Shown: positions 55,943-64,000, counted from the stretch's first letter. The stretch is DNA of 64,000 bases from Aciditerrimonas ferrireducens (GCF_023130475.1 NZ_JAKHEX010000001.1:313706-377705), one strand, 5' to 3'. Notes: generated from the letters alone by a model not told the origin. Numbers and translations are program-made.

Positions 55943-56863
55943 TCACGCAGCCTGGACGTGGGTCCGCCGGGCGGCGAGCTGGGCGGCGTGCAGGGTGTTG
56001 CGCAGCAGCCAGACGTCGGTGACCGGGCCTACGCCGCCGGGGACCGGCGTGAGGGCGCTGGCGACGTCGCGGACGTCGTCGGAACGGACGTCCCCGACGA
56101 GGCGGGTCTGGCCGGTGACGGGGTCGGCGACGGGGTTGATGCCCACGTCGATGACGATGGCGCCGGGTTTGAGGTGCTCGGGGCCGATCAGGCCGGGGAC
56201 GCCGGCCGCGACGACCAGGATGTCGGCTTGGCGGGTGAGCTCGGCGAGCCGGCCGGCCTGCGAGGTGTGCTCGTCGCAGGAGACGACGGTGGCGTTGCGC
56301 TGCATGCCGAGGAGGACCGCGGGCTTGCCGACGTTGTTCGAGCGCCCGACGACCACGAGCAGGCTTCGACGGTAGAAGGTGCCAGGTTCGGTGCCGCTCC
56401 GCTGGAGGTGGCGGTCGAGGAGGTGGAAGCAGGACGCCGGGGTGGAGGGCACGAAACGGGGGGTGCCCAGGGCTAGGAGGCCGGCGTTCTTCGGGTGGAG
56501 GGCCTCGATGTCCTTGGCCGGGTCCAGGCTCCGGAAGACCTCGGCCTCGTCGTGCGTCTTGCCGAGGGGGCGCAAGACCAGGATCCCGCTGATGCGGGGA
56601 TCGGCGTTGCAGCGACCGATGCTGGCCAGGAGGTCGGCCTGCTCCGCGTCGGCGGGGAGGTGCTCGCGATGGTAGAGGCAGTCGAGCTCCTCCGCGAGGC
56701 GCCGGACCCGGCGCTCGTAGGCGCTGGCAGCCGGGTCGTCGCCGACTTGGATGGTGGCGAGCCCCGGACGGGTCCCGTGCCGGCGCAGCGCGTCGATCTC
56801 TCCGACGAGGTGTGCCTTGAGCTCCTGGGCGGCGGCCCGCCCGTCGATGAGGGTGGCGGCCAT
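55943..56863 (-). CDS. FolD-like methylene-tetrahydrofolate dehydrogenase with altered active site
   Basis: This 306-residue protein has the FolD fold: VGDDPAASAY near 40-49, VVVGRSNNVGKPAVLL near 170-185, DVGINPV, and LTPVPGGVGPVT near 271-282. The usual catalytic Lys of YxxxK is Val53, Gln of GILVQLPLP is Leu97, and KDVDGFHP reads KDIEALHP. Dehydrogenase activity might remain but the cyclohydrolase step is doubtful. It starts four bases after the PurU reading frame ends, in the same operon. Confidence 0.8.
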   Translation of the reverse strand: MAATLIDGRAAAQELKAHLVGEIDALRRHGTRPGLATIQVGDDPAASAYERRVRRLAEELDCLYHREHLPADAEQADLLASIGRCNADPRISGILVLRPLGKTHDEAEVFRSLDPAKDIEALHPKNAGLLALGTPRFVPSTPASCFHLLDRHLQRSGTEPGTFYRRSLLVVVGRSNNVGKPAVLLGMQRNATVVSCDEHTSQAGRLAELTRQADILVVAAGVPGLIGPEHLKPGAIVIDVGINPVADPVTGQTRLVGDVRSDDVRDVASALTPVPGGVGPVTDVWLLRNTLHAAQLAARRTHVQAA

Positions 56864-56866
56864 GGC

Positions 56867-57662
56867 TCAGGGGAACACCACGGTGCGGTTCTCGTAGGCG
56901 ATGACCTTGGCCTCGAGGTGGCGGCGAACCGCCCGGGCCAGGGTGAGGCGCTCGATGTCCTTGCCCTTGCGCACGATCTCCTCGAGGGAGTCCCGGTGGC
57001 TGATGGGGGCCACGTCCTGGGCGATGATCGGTCCCTGGTCCAGCTCGGCGGTCACGTAGTGGGCGGTGGCCCCCACGAGCTTCACCCCGCGGGTGGTCGA
57101 TGAACCAGTCGCTCAGGATCTGCATGTAGCGGGCGAGGACCACCAGGTCGACCTCGTGGGAGGCGATGAGCTCGACCAGCTGCTTCTCCTGGCTGGCCTT
57201 GTCCCCCGCCACGATGGGGACGTGGTGGAAGGGGACCTCGAAGAACCGGCAGACCTCGGCGTGGTCCGGATGGTTCGAGGCCACCAGGGCGATCTCGGCC
57301 GGCAGGTCCCCGGTCCGGGCCCGGTAGAGGAGGTCGACCAGGCAGTGGTTCTGCTTCGAGGCCAGGACGGCCACCCTCGGGACCCGGTCGAGGTCCCGGA
57401 ACTCGACGCTGGCCCCGAGGGCCTCGGCGACGGGCTCGAAGGCTCCGGCCAGGGCCAGTCCCGATCGCGACGGATCGGTCATGGTGAACTCGATCCGCTG
57501 GAAGAAGCGGCCGGTGTCCCGGTCGACGTGCTGGTCGACGCTCTCGATGTTGGCGCCCTGCTCGAACAAGAACCCCGAGACCCGGGCGACGATCCCGGGC
57601 CGGTCCTGGCACATGAGCAACAGCACCGTCCTGGCCCCTCGGACGACTTTCGGATCAGACAC
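56867..57662 (-). pseudogene. purU: Formyltetrahydrofolate deformylase PurU, internally deleted
   Basis: From GTG at 57,662 (AGAGGGG six bases upstream) the frame has an ACT domain (LLMCQDRPGIVARVSGFLF in parts) and the formyltransferase core (VAVLASKQNHCL, LVASNHPDH, ARYMQIL). Then near 57,090 the frame shifts: FIDHPR joins [20 protein letters not shown] and continues to the stop at 56,867. About 26 residues with the catalytic Asn-His segment (NIHHSFLPAF in relatives) are missing. As read, the enzyme would be dead. It could be an assembly collapse. Confidence 0.82.
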
Positions 57663-57798
57663 GAGCAACCCCTCTCAGTTCGACGGACGACAGATCACGG
57701 GACGATCGACCACCTCGGGGAGTGGGTACGTGGACAGCGATCCCCGGACGTCGTGGAACGGGGCGATCACCGGACCCCGCCTCGTTCCAACGGGCATC

Positions 57799-58514
57799 TC
57801 AGACCTCCTCCGGAGTCGTCGGGGGCGTCGCGGTCACCAGGGCAGGTGGGAGGCGCCGGAGCGCTTCGATGACGTCCTCGAGGTGGGACCGCATGGCTGC
57901 CTCGGCTTCGACGGCTCGACCGGCACAGATCGCCTCGACGATGGCTCGATGTGCCGGACCATCTGTGCCCGGAAGTGGGCAAGGAGGCGGATGCACGTCG
58001 TGTTCTGGGCGGCCTCGTAGATCTCGTGGTGCAGGACCGCGTTCAAATCGTGGTAACGCTGGGTGTCCCCCCGGCGCACGGCCTCCTCCATCTCCCCGAG
58101 CACGGTGCGGAGTCTGCCTCGCTGTTTCGCCGTGGCCCGCTGGGCTGCCAGGGATGCGCAGAGGCCCTCGAGAGCCATCCGCACCTCGGTGACCTCGACA
58201 GCTTCTTCGACGGAGAGCGCTTTGACCCGAGCGCCGCGGTTGCGCTGCAGCTCGACCAGGCCCTCGAAGGCCAGCTGCTGGAGGGCGGCCCGCACCGCTG
58301 CCCGCGAGGCGTCGAATCGGTCGCAGAGCTCGGCTTCCACCAGGCGTTCTCTCGGGGCGAAGGCGCCCTCGAGGATGGCTTCCCGCAGCTGGTCGACGAC
58401 CGACCGGGATCGAGGGCGGCCGACGACCGAGGCGAGATCGGCACCCGTCGCTGGTGACACGGCATCAGGGCCGGGGTGCTGTCGTGCGGGCATCCGTGGC
58501 GCCTCGGAGGTCAT
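57799..58514 (-). pseudogene. GntR/FCD-family regulator, frameshifted near the effector domain end
   Basis: The first frame from ATG 58,514 has the GntR winged helix (VVDQLREAILEGAFAPRERLVE, LCDRFDASRAAVRAALQQLAFEGLVEL read in parts) and most of the FCD domain (LNAVLHHEIYEAA, LLAHFRAQMVR). Near 57,960 the frame shifts and about 15-20 expected residues are missing before AHRAIVEAICAG and AAMRSHLEDVIEAL, ending at 57,799. Lost residues lie near the metal/effector pocket. Its start overlaps the dehydrogenase stop (ATGA). A matching operator lies upstream of the operon. Confidence 0.82.
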
Positions 58515-59341
58515 CGCGACACGCCTGAGGGTTCGGTGGTTCCCTGCTGGAGATCGCGCAGGACGGCTGCGGCAGCGGTGCTGACGTGCGGTTCGAGGCC
58601 GAGCTCCGCCACGAGCTGGGCGGCGGCCTCCATCTCCTCCGTTCGTCGGCGGGCGTGTCGTCTCGACCCCTCGACCAGTCGGTCGAGGACACGGGCATCG
58701 GCTTCGTCCAGCTCCTTGGCGATGTGCGCTGCCAGCCAGGGTCGAAGACCGCAGGCCTCGGCGGCCGCGAGCGCCTCGAGGACCGCGGCGGCCATGCCCT
58801 TGTAGAAGACGCTCCGGAGGAGCTTCCGAGTGGCGGCGTCGCCGGGTTCCTGCCCGACCACTTCGACCTGGGCCCCGTAGGTGCCCAGGCGTTCGGCGAC
58901 GAATGGGCCCCAGCGGCCCGAGGCGAGCATGGGGACCCGCAGACCCCGGCCGGGCACGGGGGCCATGATGGCCAGGTCGACGAAGGTCCGGCCGGCATCC
59001 TCGCACCGCTGGGCCAAGGACCGCTTGAGGGCCGGTGCAGCCGTGTTGGCGTCCGCCCAGACCGCCCCGGACCCAAGCGCCGGGAGGGCGGCGACGAGCG
59101 CCTCCTCGGCATGCTCGGCGGTGGTCAGGCTGAGGATGAGGTCGGCGCCTTGGGCGGCCTCGCCCTCGCTCTCGCAGGCCCGTGCGCCAGCCGGCGCAGG
59201 GACGACGGGGTCGTAGACCCGGACCTTCGCTCCAGCGGCGACCAGGTCTCGCGCGAAGGCGCCGCCTGCCTCGCCCAGACCGAGGACGGTCACCTGCACG
59301 GGTCGGTCACTCCGCGCGCCGCTGCCCTCATCGGAGAACAC
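58511..59341 (-). CDS. NAD(P)-dependent dehydrogenase with DUF1932 C-terminal domain
   Basis: This 276-residue protein has a Rossmann motif VLGLGEAGGAFARDL near residue 17, VRVYDP, and a 3-hydroxyisobutyrate dehydrogenase-like middle part (WADANTAAPALKRSL, DLAIMAPVPGRGLRVP). The C-terminal region matches DUF1932. Substrate is unknown; an alcohol or carboxylic acid from a catabolic route is likely. GTG at 59,341 has GGAGGGGGG upstream. It is first in the minus-strand operon with the GntR, PurU and FolD-like genes. Confidence 0.78.
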   Translation of the reverse strand: MFSDEGSGARSDRPVQVTVLGLGEAGGAFARDLVAAGAKVRVYDPVVPAPAGARACESEGEAAQGADLILSLTTAEHAEEALVAALPALGSGAVWADANTAAPALKRSLAQRCEDAGRTFVDLAIMAPVPGRGLRVPMLASGRWGPFVAERLGTYGAQVEVVGQEPGDAATRKLLRSVFYKGMAAAVLEALAAAEACGLRPWLAAHIAKELDEADARVLDRLVEGSRRHARRRTEEMEAAAQLVAELGLEPHVSTAAAAVLRDLQQGTTEPSGVSR

Positions 59342-59419
59342 GATCCACCCCCCTCCTGCGTCGGTCGAGGCACGGCGGCCAGGCTGCCACCGGGCACGAC
59401 CCAAGAAATGGCGCCGAAA

Positions 59420-59429
59420 TTGTTGACAA
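59420..59429. promoter_or_regulatory. FadR/GntR-type operator
   Basis: TTGTTGACAA is an exact match to the GntR/FadR-subfamily form TxGTxxACxA. It lies just downstream of the -10 of the minus-strand promoter (59,431-59,459), so a bound GntR protein would block transcription. The adjacent operon encodes a GntR regulator, which suggests autoregulation. Confidence 0.55.
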
Positions 59430-59430
59430 G

Positions 59431-59459
59431 ATTGTAGCGATCAGTAGCATTCGCATCAA
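59431..59459 (-). promoter_or_regulatory. Predicted promoter of the catabolic operon
   Basis: On the minus strand TTGATG (59,454-59,459) and TACAAT (59,431-59,436) are 17 bases apart, close to a strong sigma-70 consensus. Start of transcription would be near 59,424, inside the GntR-type operator and ~80 bases before the dehydrogenase GTG. Confidence 0.6.
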
Positions 59460-59664
59460 GACCAGCTGTGCGAATGGCGCTGAGAAAGGGAGGCAGAAGG
59501 GGGGCAGCGCGGCCAGGGCTGAGCCTGTGGAGCGCCCAGCGGACCTCCGAGAGGGGTGGCTGGGCCACCGTTCGCCGGCACCTGCCGACTGGAGTGAAAT
59601 TCGTCGATCTTCGGCGCTGCAAGAGGGCATTGGCATGTTTCGGTCGCGACTCGACCGTCCGTCG

Positions 59665-59693
59665 TTGACGAACTGTACCAGCGCCACTACAGT
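59665..59693 (+). promoter_or_regulatory. Predicted promoter of the ABC transporter operon
   Basis: TTGACG (59,665-59,670) and TACAGT (59,688-59,693) are 17 bases apart. Transcription would start near 59,700 and run into the transporter genes. The remainder of the 470-base divergent region shows no gene. Confidence 0.6.
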
Positions 59694-59713
59694 GCCGTTC
59701 TGAAAGCGCCAGA

Positions 59714-59732
59714 GTGTGCGTTATACGCACAC
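59714..59732. promoter_or_regulatory. Perfect 19-base palindrome, operator candidate
   Basis: GTGTGCGT-TAT-ACGCACAC has two perfect 8-base arms around three bases. It lies ~20 bases after the predicted -10, in the leader of the transporter mRNA, a typical repressor position. Its protein is not known; it is unlike the GntR-type site. Confidence 0.6.
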
Positions 59733-59811
59733 CGAGGGGATGAAGAGGGTTTTGCCGAGGGCGGATTCGCCGCCTGGGGGAGGGTGACCGTGAACGGACC
59801 GGGGGGTCGGG

Positions 59812-61449
59812 GTGTCGCCGGGAGCTGGTGAGGCGCGGTGGGCCGTGCGGGCCGCGGGTCTGGCGAAGCGTTTCGGGGACCACGTGGCTCTAAAGGGGGT
59901 GGACCTCGAGGTCGAGGCCGGGGAGGTCGTGGCCCTGTTGGGGGAGAACGGTTCCGGGAAGTCGACCTTGGTCAAGATCCTGGCCGGCTACCACGTTCCC
60001 GAGCCGGGCGGTCGCCTCGAGGTCGGCGGGGTCCCGGTTCCTCTCCCGGTGCCGACCGGTGCATATCACGAGCTGGGGCTGGCCTTCGTCTTCCAGGACC
60101 TGGGGCTCGCCAGTGGGCTGCGGGTAGTGGAGAACCTCTTCGTCGGCGACCGCCGCCACCTCGGCGCGGGCGCCTTGCGGCCGATCTCGTGGGGTGGCGA
60201 ACTCCGGCGGGCGCGCCAGGTGCTGCGTCACTACCAGGTGGACGTCGACCCGAGGAGCCTGGTCAGGGAGCTGACCCCCACCCAGCAGGCGCTCGTGGCG
60301 ATCGTCCGCGCTGCCGAGGAGCTCGAAGCGTTCCGCCGCCACGGCGCCGATCGGGGTCCTGGGCTGCTCGTCCTGGACGAACCGACGGTCTTCCTCCCGG
60401 AGGACGAGAAGGTCTTCCTTTTCGAGCTGGTCGATCGGGTCACGAGCCGGGGCACCGGTGTGCTCTTCGTCTCCCACGACCTCGTCGCCGTTCGCCAGAT
60501 CGCCAGGCGGGCGGTGATCCTGCGGGACGGCGCGGTGGTCGGGACGCGCATGGTCGCCGAGGTCAGTGACGAGGAGCTGGTGGGGCTGATCTCGGGTCAA
60601 CGCAGCATGGGCGACGCGCACGAGGGGCACCCGGCGACCGTTCGACTTCCGGACCAGCGACAGCTCGCCAAGGCCAATACCGGAGCGCTCGACGCTGGGT
60701 CGGTCGTCCTGGAGGCCCGGGGCGTTCGGGGCGGCCACCTGGCCGGACTGGACCTCGCCGTCCGACGCGCCGAGATCGTCGGCGTCGCCGGACTGCTCGG
60801 GTCCGGGAGCGACGAGATCCCGTACGCGCTGTTCGGAACGTTGTCGGCAGTCCAGGGGACAGTGGCCGTCGAGGGCCGGGAGGTGCCCCTGGCCAGGCTC
60901 AGGCCCCACCACGCCCGCCGTCTCGGTCTGGCGCTGGTTCCCGGGGACCGGAAGGTCCAAGGTGCTGCTCTCTCGTTGCCGGTCCACAAGAACCTCCTCT
61001 CGTTGGTGACCGAGCACTACTTCCGAGGTGGCGTGCTGCGGCACGGGACCATGCGATCGGTCGCCGCCAGGCGGTGCGAGGAGTTCCGGGTGCATCCCCG
61101 AGACCCGGACGCCGACATGGCCACCTTGAGCGGGGGGAACCAGCAGAAGGTGGTGTTGGCGAAGTGGCTCGAGCTGTTGCCCAAGGTGCTGTTGTTGCAT
61201 GAGCCCACCCAGGGGGTCGACGTGACGACCCGGGCCGAGATCTATCGCCTGATGCGGTCGCTGAAGGAGCAGGGCCTGGCGATCCTCTGGGTGTCGAACG
61301 ACTACGAGGAGTTGGCCGAGGTGTCCGATCGAGTCCTGGTGTGCGCAGCAGGTCGAATCGTTGGCGAGCTGACCGGAGAGGAGCTCTCCCGGGACCAGAT
61401 CACCAGCCAGGTGTACCTGGCCAGCGCGTTGGAACAGCGGGGGGCATGA
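59812..61449 (+). CDS. Sugar-type ABC transporter ATPase (RbsA-like, two cassettes)
   Basis: This 545-residue protein has two ATPase cassettes. The first has Walker A GENGSGKST near residue 46 and Walker B LLVLDEPTVFL. Its signature is atypical (LTPTQQALVAI). The second has a P-loop without Lys (GLLGSGSDE) but a good LSGGNQQKVVLAKW, as in RbsA and other CUT2 ATPases. It powers import of a sugar or similar small solute. GTG is the start. The permease follows three bases later. Confidence 0.9.
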   Translation: MSPGAGEARWAVRAAGLAKRFGDHVALKGVDLEVEAGEVVALLGENGSGKSTLVKILAGYHVPEPGGRLEVGGVPVPLPVPTGAYHELGLAFVFQDLGLASGLRVVENLFVGDRRHLGAGALRPISWGGELRRARQVLRHYQVDVDPRSLVRELTPTQQALVAIVRAAEELEAFRRHGADRGPGLLVLDEPTVFLPEDEKVFLFELVDRVTSRGTGVLFVSHDLVAVRQIARRAVILRDGAVVGTRMVAEVSDEELVGLISGQRSMGDAHEGHPATVRLPDQRQLAKANTGALDAGSVVLEARGVRGGHLAGLDLAVRRAEIVGVAGLLGSGSDEIPYALFGTLSAVQGTVAVEGREVPLARLRPHHARRLGLALVPGDRKVQGAALSLPVHKNLLSLVTEHYFRGGVLRHGTMRSVAARRCEEFRVHPRDPDADMATLSGGNQQKVVLAKWLELLPKVLLLHEPTQGVDVTTRAEIYRLMRSLKEQGLAILWVSNDYEELAEVSDRVLVCAAGRIVGELTGEELSRDQITSQVYLASALEQRGA

Positions 61450-61452
61450 GCC

Positions 61453-62499
61453 GTGACGGTGCCCGTGCAGGAGCCGAAGGCCCCGAGCGTGGAGTCGGGG
61501 TCGGGCAGCCTTCCGTCTCGTCGACAGCGTTTGCTGGAAGGTCGCCGAGGCCGGGTCGTGGAGAGCGCGATGTTGCCCTTCGCATGGCTCCTCGTCGTGG
61601 TGGGGTTCGGCGCGGACGACCCGAGCCACTTCCTGACATTGGCCAACTTCTCGACCATCTTCGGTTCGCAGGCCGTCCTGTTCGTCCTCACGATGGCCTT
61701 ATTGGTACCCCTGACGAACGGAGACATCGATCTGTCCGTGGGGTCACTCTCCGGCCTGGTGTCGATGCTGGTGGTCGTGCTGAACGTCGAACACCACATC
61801 GCGATCGTGTGGTGCTGCCTCATTGGGTTGGCAGCCGGCTTGGCGGCGGGAGTATTGAACGGGGTGGCGTGTATCCGCTTCAAAGCGGATCCGTTCATCA
61901 TCACGCTCGGCACGGGCACGGTGTTCGCCGGTCTGACGGAGTTGCTCTCCAACGAGCAGACGATCACCGGCGTGTCGAGCGGGCTGACGAAGGTGATCTT
62001 CACCGACGAGTTCCTCGGGATCCCACTGGAGTTCTACTTCGGTCTGGCGATCATGCTCGTCGTCTGGTACGTGTTGACCTTCACGCCGTTCGGGCAGCGA
62101 GCCCTCTTCGTAGGGCAGTCGCGTGACGTGGCTCGCTTGAGCGGTTTCCGGGTCGACCGAATCCGCTTGCAGGGTTTCGTGGTGGCCGGGTTCGTGAGCG
62201 CGATCGCTGGGATCTTCTTCGTGGGCACGACCGGGTCGGCGAGCCCGGGAACAGGCTCCCAGCTGCTGCTCCCGGCCTATGCCGCCGCGTTCCTCGGGCT
62301 CACCACGATCCAGCCTGGTCGGTTCAACGCGATCGGGTCGGGGATTGCCGTGTACTTCCTCGCCACGGGTGTCGCCGGTCTGGAGCTGCTCGGAGCCCAG
62401 AACTACGTCCAGGACCTCTTCTACGGAGCGATCCTGGTGATCGCGGTGATCATCTCGCGGCTCCTCGCCATGCGTCGATTTGGCAGAGGAACGGCCTGA
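61453..62499 (+). CDS. Sugar-type ABC transporter permease (RbsC-like)
   Basis: This 348-residue protein has about ten hydrophobic segments, including FAWLLVVVGFGA, LIGLAAGLAAGVLNGV and LLLPAYAAAFLGLTTI, and the CUT2 permease pattern NGDIDLSVGSLSGL. It forms the channel with the RbsA-like ATPase. It differs in base composition little from its neighbours. GTG at 61,453 follows the ATPase stop by three bases. A stem-loop separates it from the binding protein gene. Confidence 0.9.
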   Translation: MTVPVQEPKAPSVESGSGSLPSRRQRLLEGRRGRVVESAMLPFAWLLVVVGFGADDPSHFLTLANFSTIFGSQAVLFVLTMALLVPLTNGDIDLSVGSLSGLVSMLVVVLNVEHHIAIVWCCLIGLAAGLAAGVLNGVACIRFKADPFIITLGTGTVFAGLTELLSNEQTITGVSSGLTKVIFTDEFLGIPLEFYFGLAIMLVVWYVLTFTPFGQRALFVGQSRDVARLSGFRVDRIRLQGFVVAGFVSAIAGIFFVGTTGSASPGTGSQLLLPAYAAAFLGLTTIQPGRFNAIGSGIAVYFLATGVAGLELLGAQNYVQDLFYGAILVIAVIISRLLAMRRFGRGTA

Positions 62500-62508
62500 G
62501 CGAGTGTC

Positions 62509-62546
62509 CAGCCCCGAGAAGCGCCAGCCATCGTTCTGCGGGGCTG
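62509..62546 (+). other. Intercistronic stem-loop between permease and binding-protein genes
   Basis: CAGCCCCG (62,509-62,516) pairs with CGGGGCTG (62,539-62,546), extended by AGAA/TTCT with one bulge. No T run follows. It may set a processing point or uneven expression within the operon. Confidence 0.5.
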
Positions 62547-62616
62547 AGAAGGGCAGTGGCGAAGCGGACAGACTGAAAGGGTGCGGAGCGTTGTCGTCGA
62601 GAGAGCAGGAGGACAG

Positions 62617-63918
62617 ATGAGGACACGGGAAGGAGAGAAGAGCATGGTTCGAGGCCGTGGTGCGATCGGCAAACGAGAGGCGAGAGGACGGTCGGCCCTG
62701 GAAAGGGGCACAAGGCGGTTCCTCGGGGCGTTGAGCCTGGTCGGAGCCGGGGCGCTGTTGCTGGCGGCCTGTAGTTCGAGCAGCTCGAGCAGTTCGAGTG
62801 TCTCGTCGGCGAAGGCGTCGTCGACGGCCGTGCCGAGCGGCACGGCGGTCAGCGCTTCGACCCTCGCCTCGATCAAGAGCACCCTGGCGAAGGCCGAGCA
62901 GGTGCCGACGTGGACCGCGCCCGGCCCGGCGGTGAGCGCCTCGGTGCTCAAGGGCAAAGGCATTCTCGTCATGCCGATCAACTCGGAGATCGGTGCTTGC
63001 AACACGCAGGCCCACGACTTCCAGGCCCTGGGGACGAAACTTGGGGCGAACGTGACGCTGTTCCCGACGTCGGGCCAGCCTTCGCAGTGGGAGACGGGCA
63101 TCGAGGACGCGGTCTCGGCGCACGACGCCGCGATCGTCATGCTCTGCGGCATCATCCCCGGTGCGGTCGCTCCCCAGCTCCAAGCCGCTGAGAGCGCCGG
63201 GATCGCCGTCGTCGACGGCAACTACAACGAGACGAACAACTACCAGTACCTCGACGGCGAGACGGCAGTCGAGGTCACCCAGGGCATGCAGGACGACGTC
63301 GACTATGCCATCGTCCACCTCGGCAACAAGCCAGTGCAGGCCCTGATGATCACGTCCAACTCGGTCATCCAGGGACCGGCGGCAAGCGCCGCGGTGTCGA
63401 GCCAGATCTCGAGCCTGTGCCCGTCGAGGTGCTCCGTCGTGGACACGCTGGACGTCCCGATCCAGGACTGGGCAACCCAGCTGGAGAGCGACGTCGACAG
63501 CGCACTGGTGGCACACCCCAACATCAACGCCATCTTCATCGCCTTCGACGGCATGACCCAGTTCGTGCTCCCGGCGGTGGAGCAGGCGCACCGGCCGGGA
63601 CTGGCCATCTACACCTGGGGAGGATCGCGGTCGGTCGAGAAGCTCATGACCGAGCCGAACTCCCTCGTGGCCTCGGACTCCGGGCCGAACGAGGACTGGG
63701 ACGCCTTCGACGCCATGGACCAGGTGATCCGCCTGCTGGGTCACCACCCCGCGGCTCCGGTCAGCAAGGAGATCGACCCGAACCGCTTCTGGATCCCGTC
63801 GAACGTCTCGCAGTTCTTCGGCCCAGGGGACACCTACGGGAACGAGGGCTACGGCGGGAACACCTTCGAGAACGACTTCTTCAAGCTCTGGGGGGTTCCC
63901 CAGCTGGCCAGCAGCTAG
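62617..63918 (+). CDS. Periplasmic-binding-type lipoprotein of the ABC transporter
   Basis: This 433-residue substrate-binding protein has a long basic N-terminus, a signal segment (FLGALSLVGAGALLLAAC) with the lipobox Cys52, then a Ser-rich linker. The mature part has a type I periplasmic-binding fold (GKGILVMPINSEIG, IAVVDGNYNE, INAIFIAFDGM). It captures the solute for the RbsA/RbsC-like partners. The sequence does not fix the ligand. ATG at 62,617 has GGAGG upstream; ATG at 62,644 also has a site. Confidence 0.88.
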   Translation: MRTREGEKSMVRGRGAIGKREARGRSALERGTRRFLGALSLVGAGALLLAACSSSSSSSSSVSSAKASSTAVPSGTAVSASTLASIKSTLAKAEQVPTWTAPGPAVSASVLKGKGILVMPINSEIGACNTQAHDFQALGTKLGANVTLFPTSGQPSQWETGIEDAVSAHDAAIVMLCGIIPGAVAPQLQAAESAGIAVVDGNYNETNNYQYLDGETAVEVTQGMQDDVDYAIVHLGNKPVQALMITSNSVIQGPAASAAVSSQISSLCPSRCSVVDTLDVPIQDWATQLESDVDSALVAHPNINAIFIAFDGMTQFVLPAVEQAHRPGLAIYTWGGSRSVEKLMTEPNSLVASDSGPNEDWDAFDAMDQVIRLLGHHPAAPVSKEIDPNRFWIPSNVSQFFGPGDTYGNEGYGGNTFENDFFKLWGVPQLASS

Positions 63919-63937
63919 CTGACGCGGATGGTGCTGA

Positions 63938-63967
63938 CAGTGCACGGTGACGCAGTGCACGGTGACG
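63938..63967 (+). repeat. Tandem 15-bp repeat after the transporter operon
   Basis: CAGTGCACGGTGACG occurs twice without a gap, at 63,938-63,952 and 63,953-63,967, just after the binding-protein stop. The first eight bases CAGTGCAC contain a GTGCAC palindrome. It could be a small regulatory site for the next gene or chance. Confidence 0.7.
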
Positions 63968-64000
63968 AGCCTGGGGCGTTCGCCCTTTGCGCGGCGCTGG

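Overview
This 64 kb window is chromosomal DNA of a very GC-rich actinobacterium. Two WhiB-type iron-sulfur regulators, a mycobacterial-type succinate dehydrogenase set, a MoxR-like ATPase/VWA pair like Rv0958-Rv0959, and a cell-envelope block resembling Rv3193c-Rv3195 all point to Actinomycetota. The mixture with an MreB gene and little gene-for-gene synteny to streptomycetes or mycobacteria fits a deep branch such as Acidimicrobiia, but that is inference.

Layout. 1-3,839 (minus): sdhCAB. 4,062-7,555: AAA+ ATPase plus VWA protein. 7,725-9,560: two WhiB genes around a formimidoyltransferase. 9,622-21,086: envelope and proteolysis block (DUF2342 protein with a lost zinc motif, S1C-PDZ protein with a lost triad, MreB, HEAT-repeat protein, frameshifted PDZ/Lon-like protease, DivIVA-like protein with a phage-head-like C-terminus, UPF0182 membrane protein), closed by an initiator tRNA and a strong terminator. 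21,226-24,696: decayed mobile DNA (headless MmyB-type regulator, ISL3 transposase remnant, IS21 fragment with four 23-bp terminal repeats). 24,697-25,256: type II toxin-antitoxin pair. 25,517-27,643: katG. 28,067-28,449: Lys, His and Arg tRNAs. 28,721-31,378: two convergent L,D-transpeptidase paralogues. 31,186-34,739: MFS transporter and a PAS-GGDEF-EAL protein. 34,756-37,280: thioesterase and acyl-CoA ligase. 37,319-38,508: encapsulin shell with its ferritin-like cargo. 38,722-42,867: pyrophosphatase, a secreted hypothetical, and an ECF sigma factor with a membrane-anchored propeller protein.

43,008-59,341 is an almost unbroken minus-strand catabolic region: dehydrogenase, GntR regulator, PurU, FolD-like protein, SnoaL-like protein, a PabB-PabC-PabA fusion, then pcaI-J-H-G-B-L, an IclR regulator, and a GNAT/acyl-CoA synthetase. 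The pca genes convert protocatechuate to 3-oxoadipyl-CoA. The folate genes beside them suggest handling of one-carbon units, possibly methyl groups released from methoxylated or methylated substrates. A divergent RbsABC-type ABC transporter (59,812-63,918) could import the substrate. The divergent promoter region holds a FadR/GntR-type operator overlapping a promoter, and a separate perfect palindrome.

Several genes carry frameshifts or small internal deletions (Lon-like protease, ISL3 transposase, GNAT/CoA synthetase, PurU, GntR). Whether these are real decay or assembly errors at GC-rich hairpins cannot be settled from the sequence.
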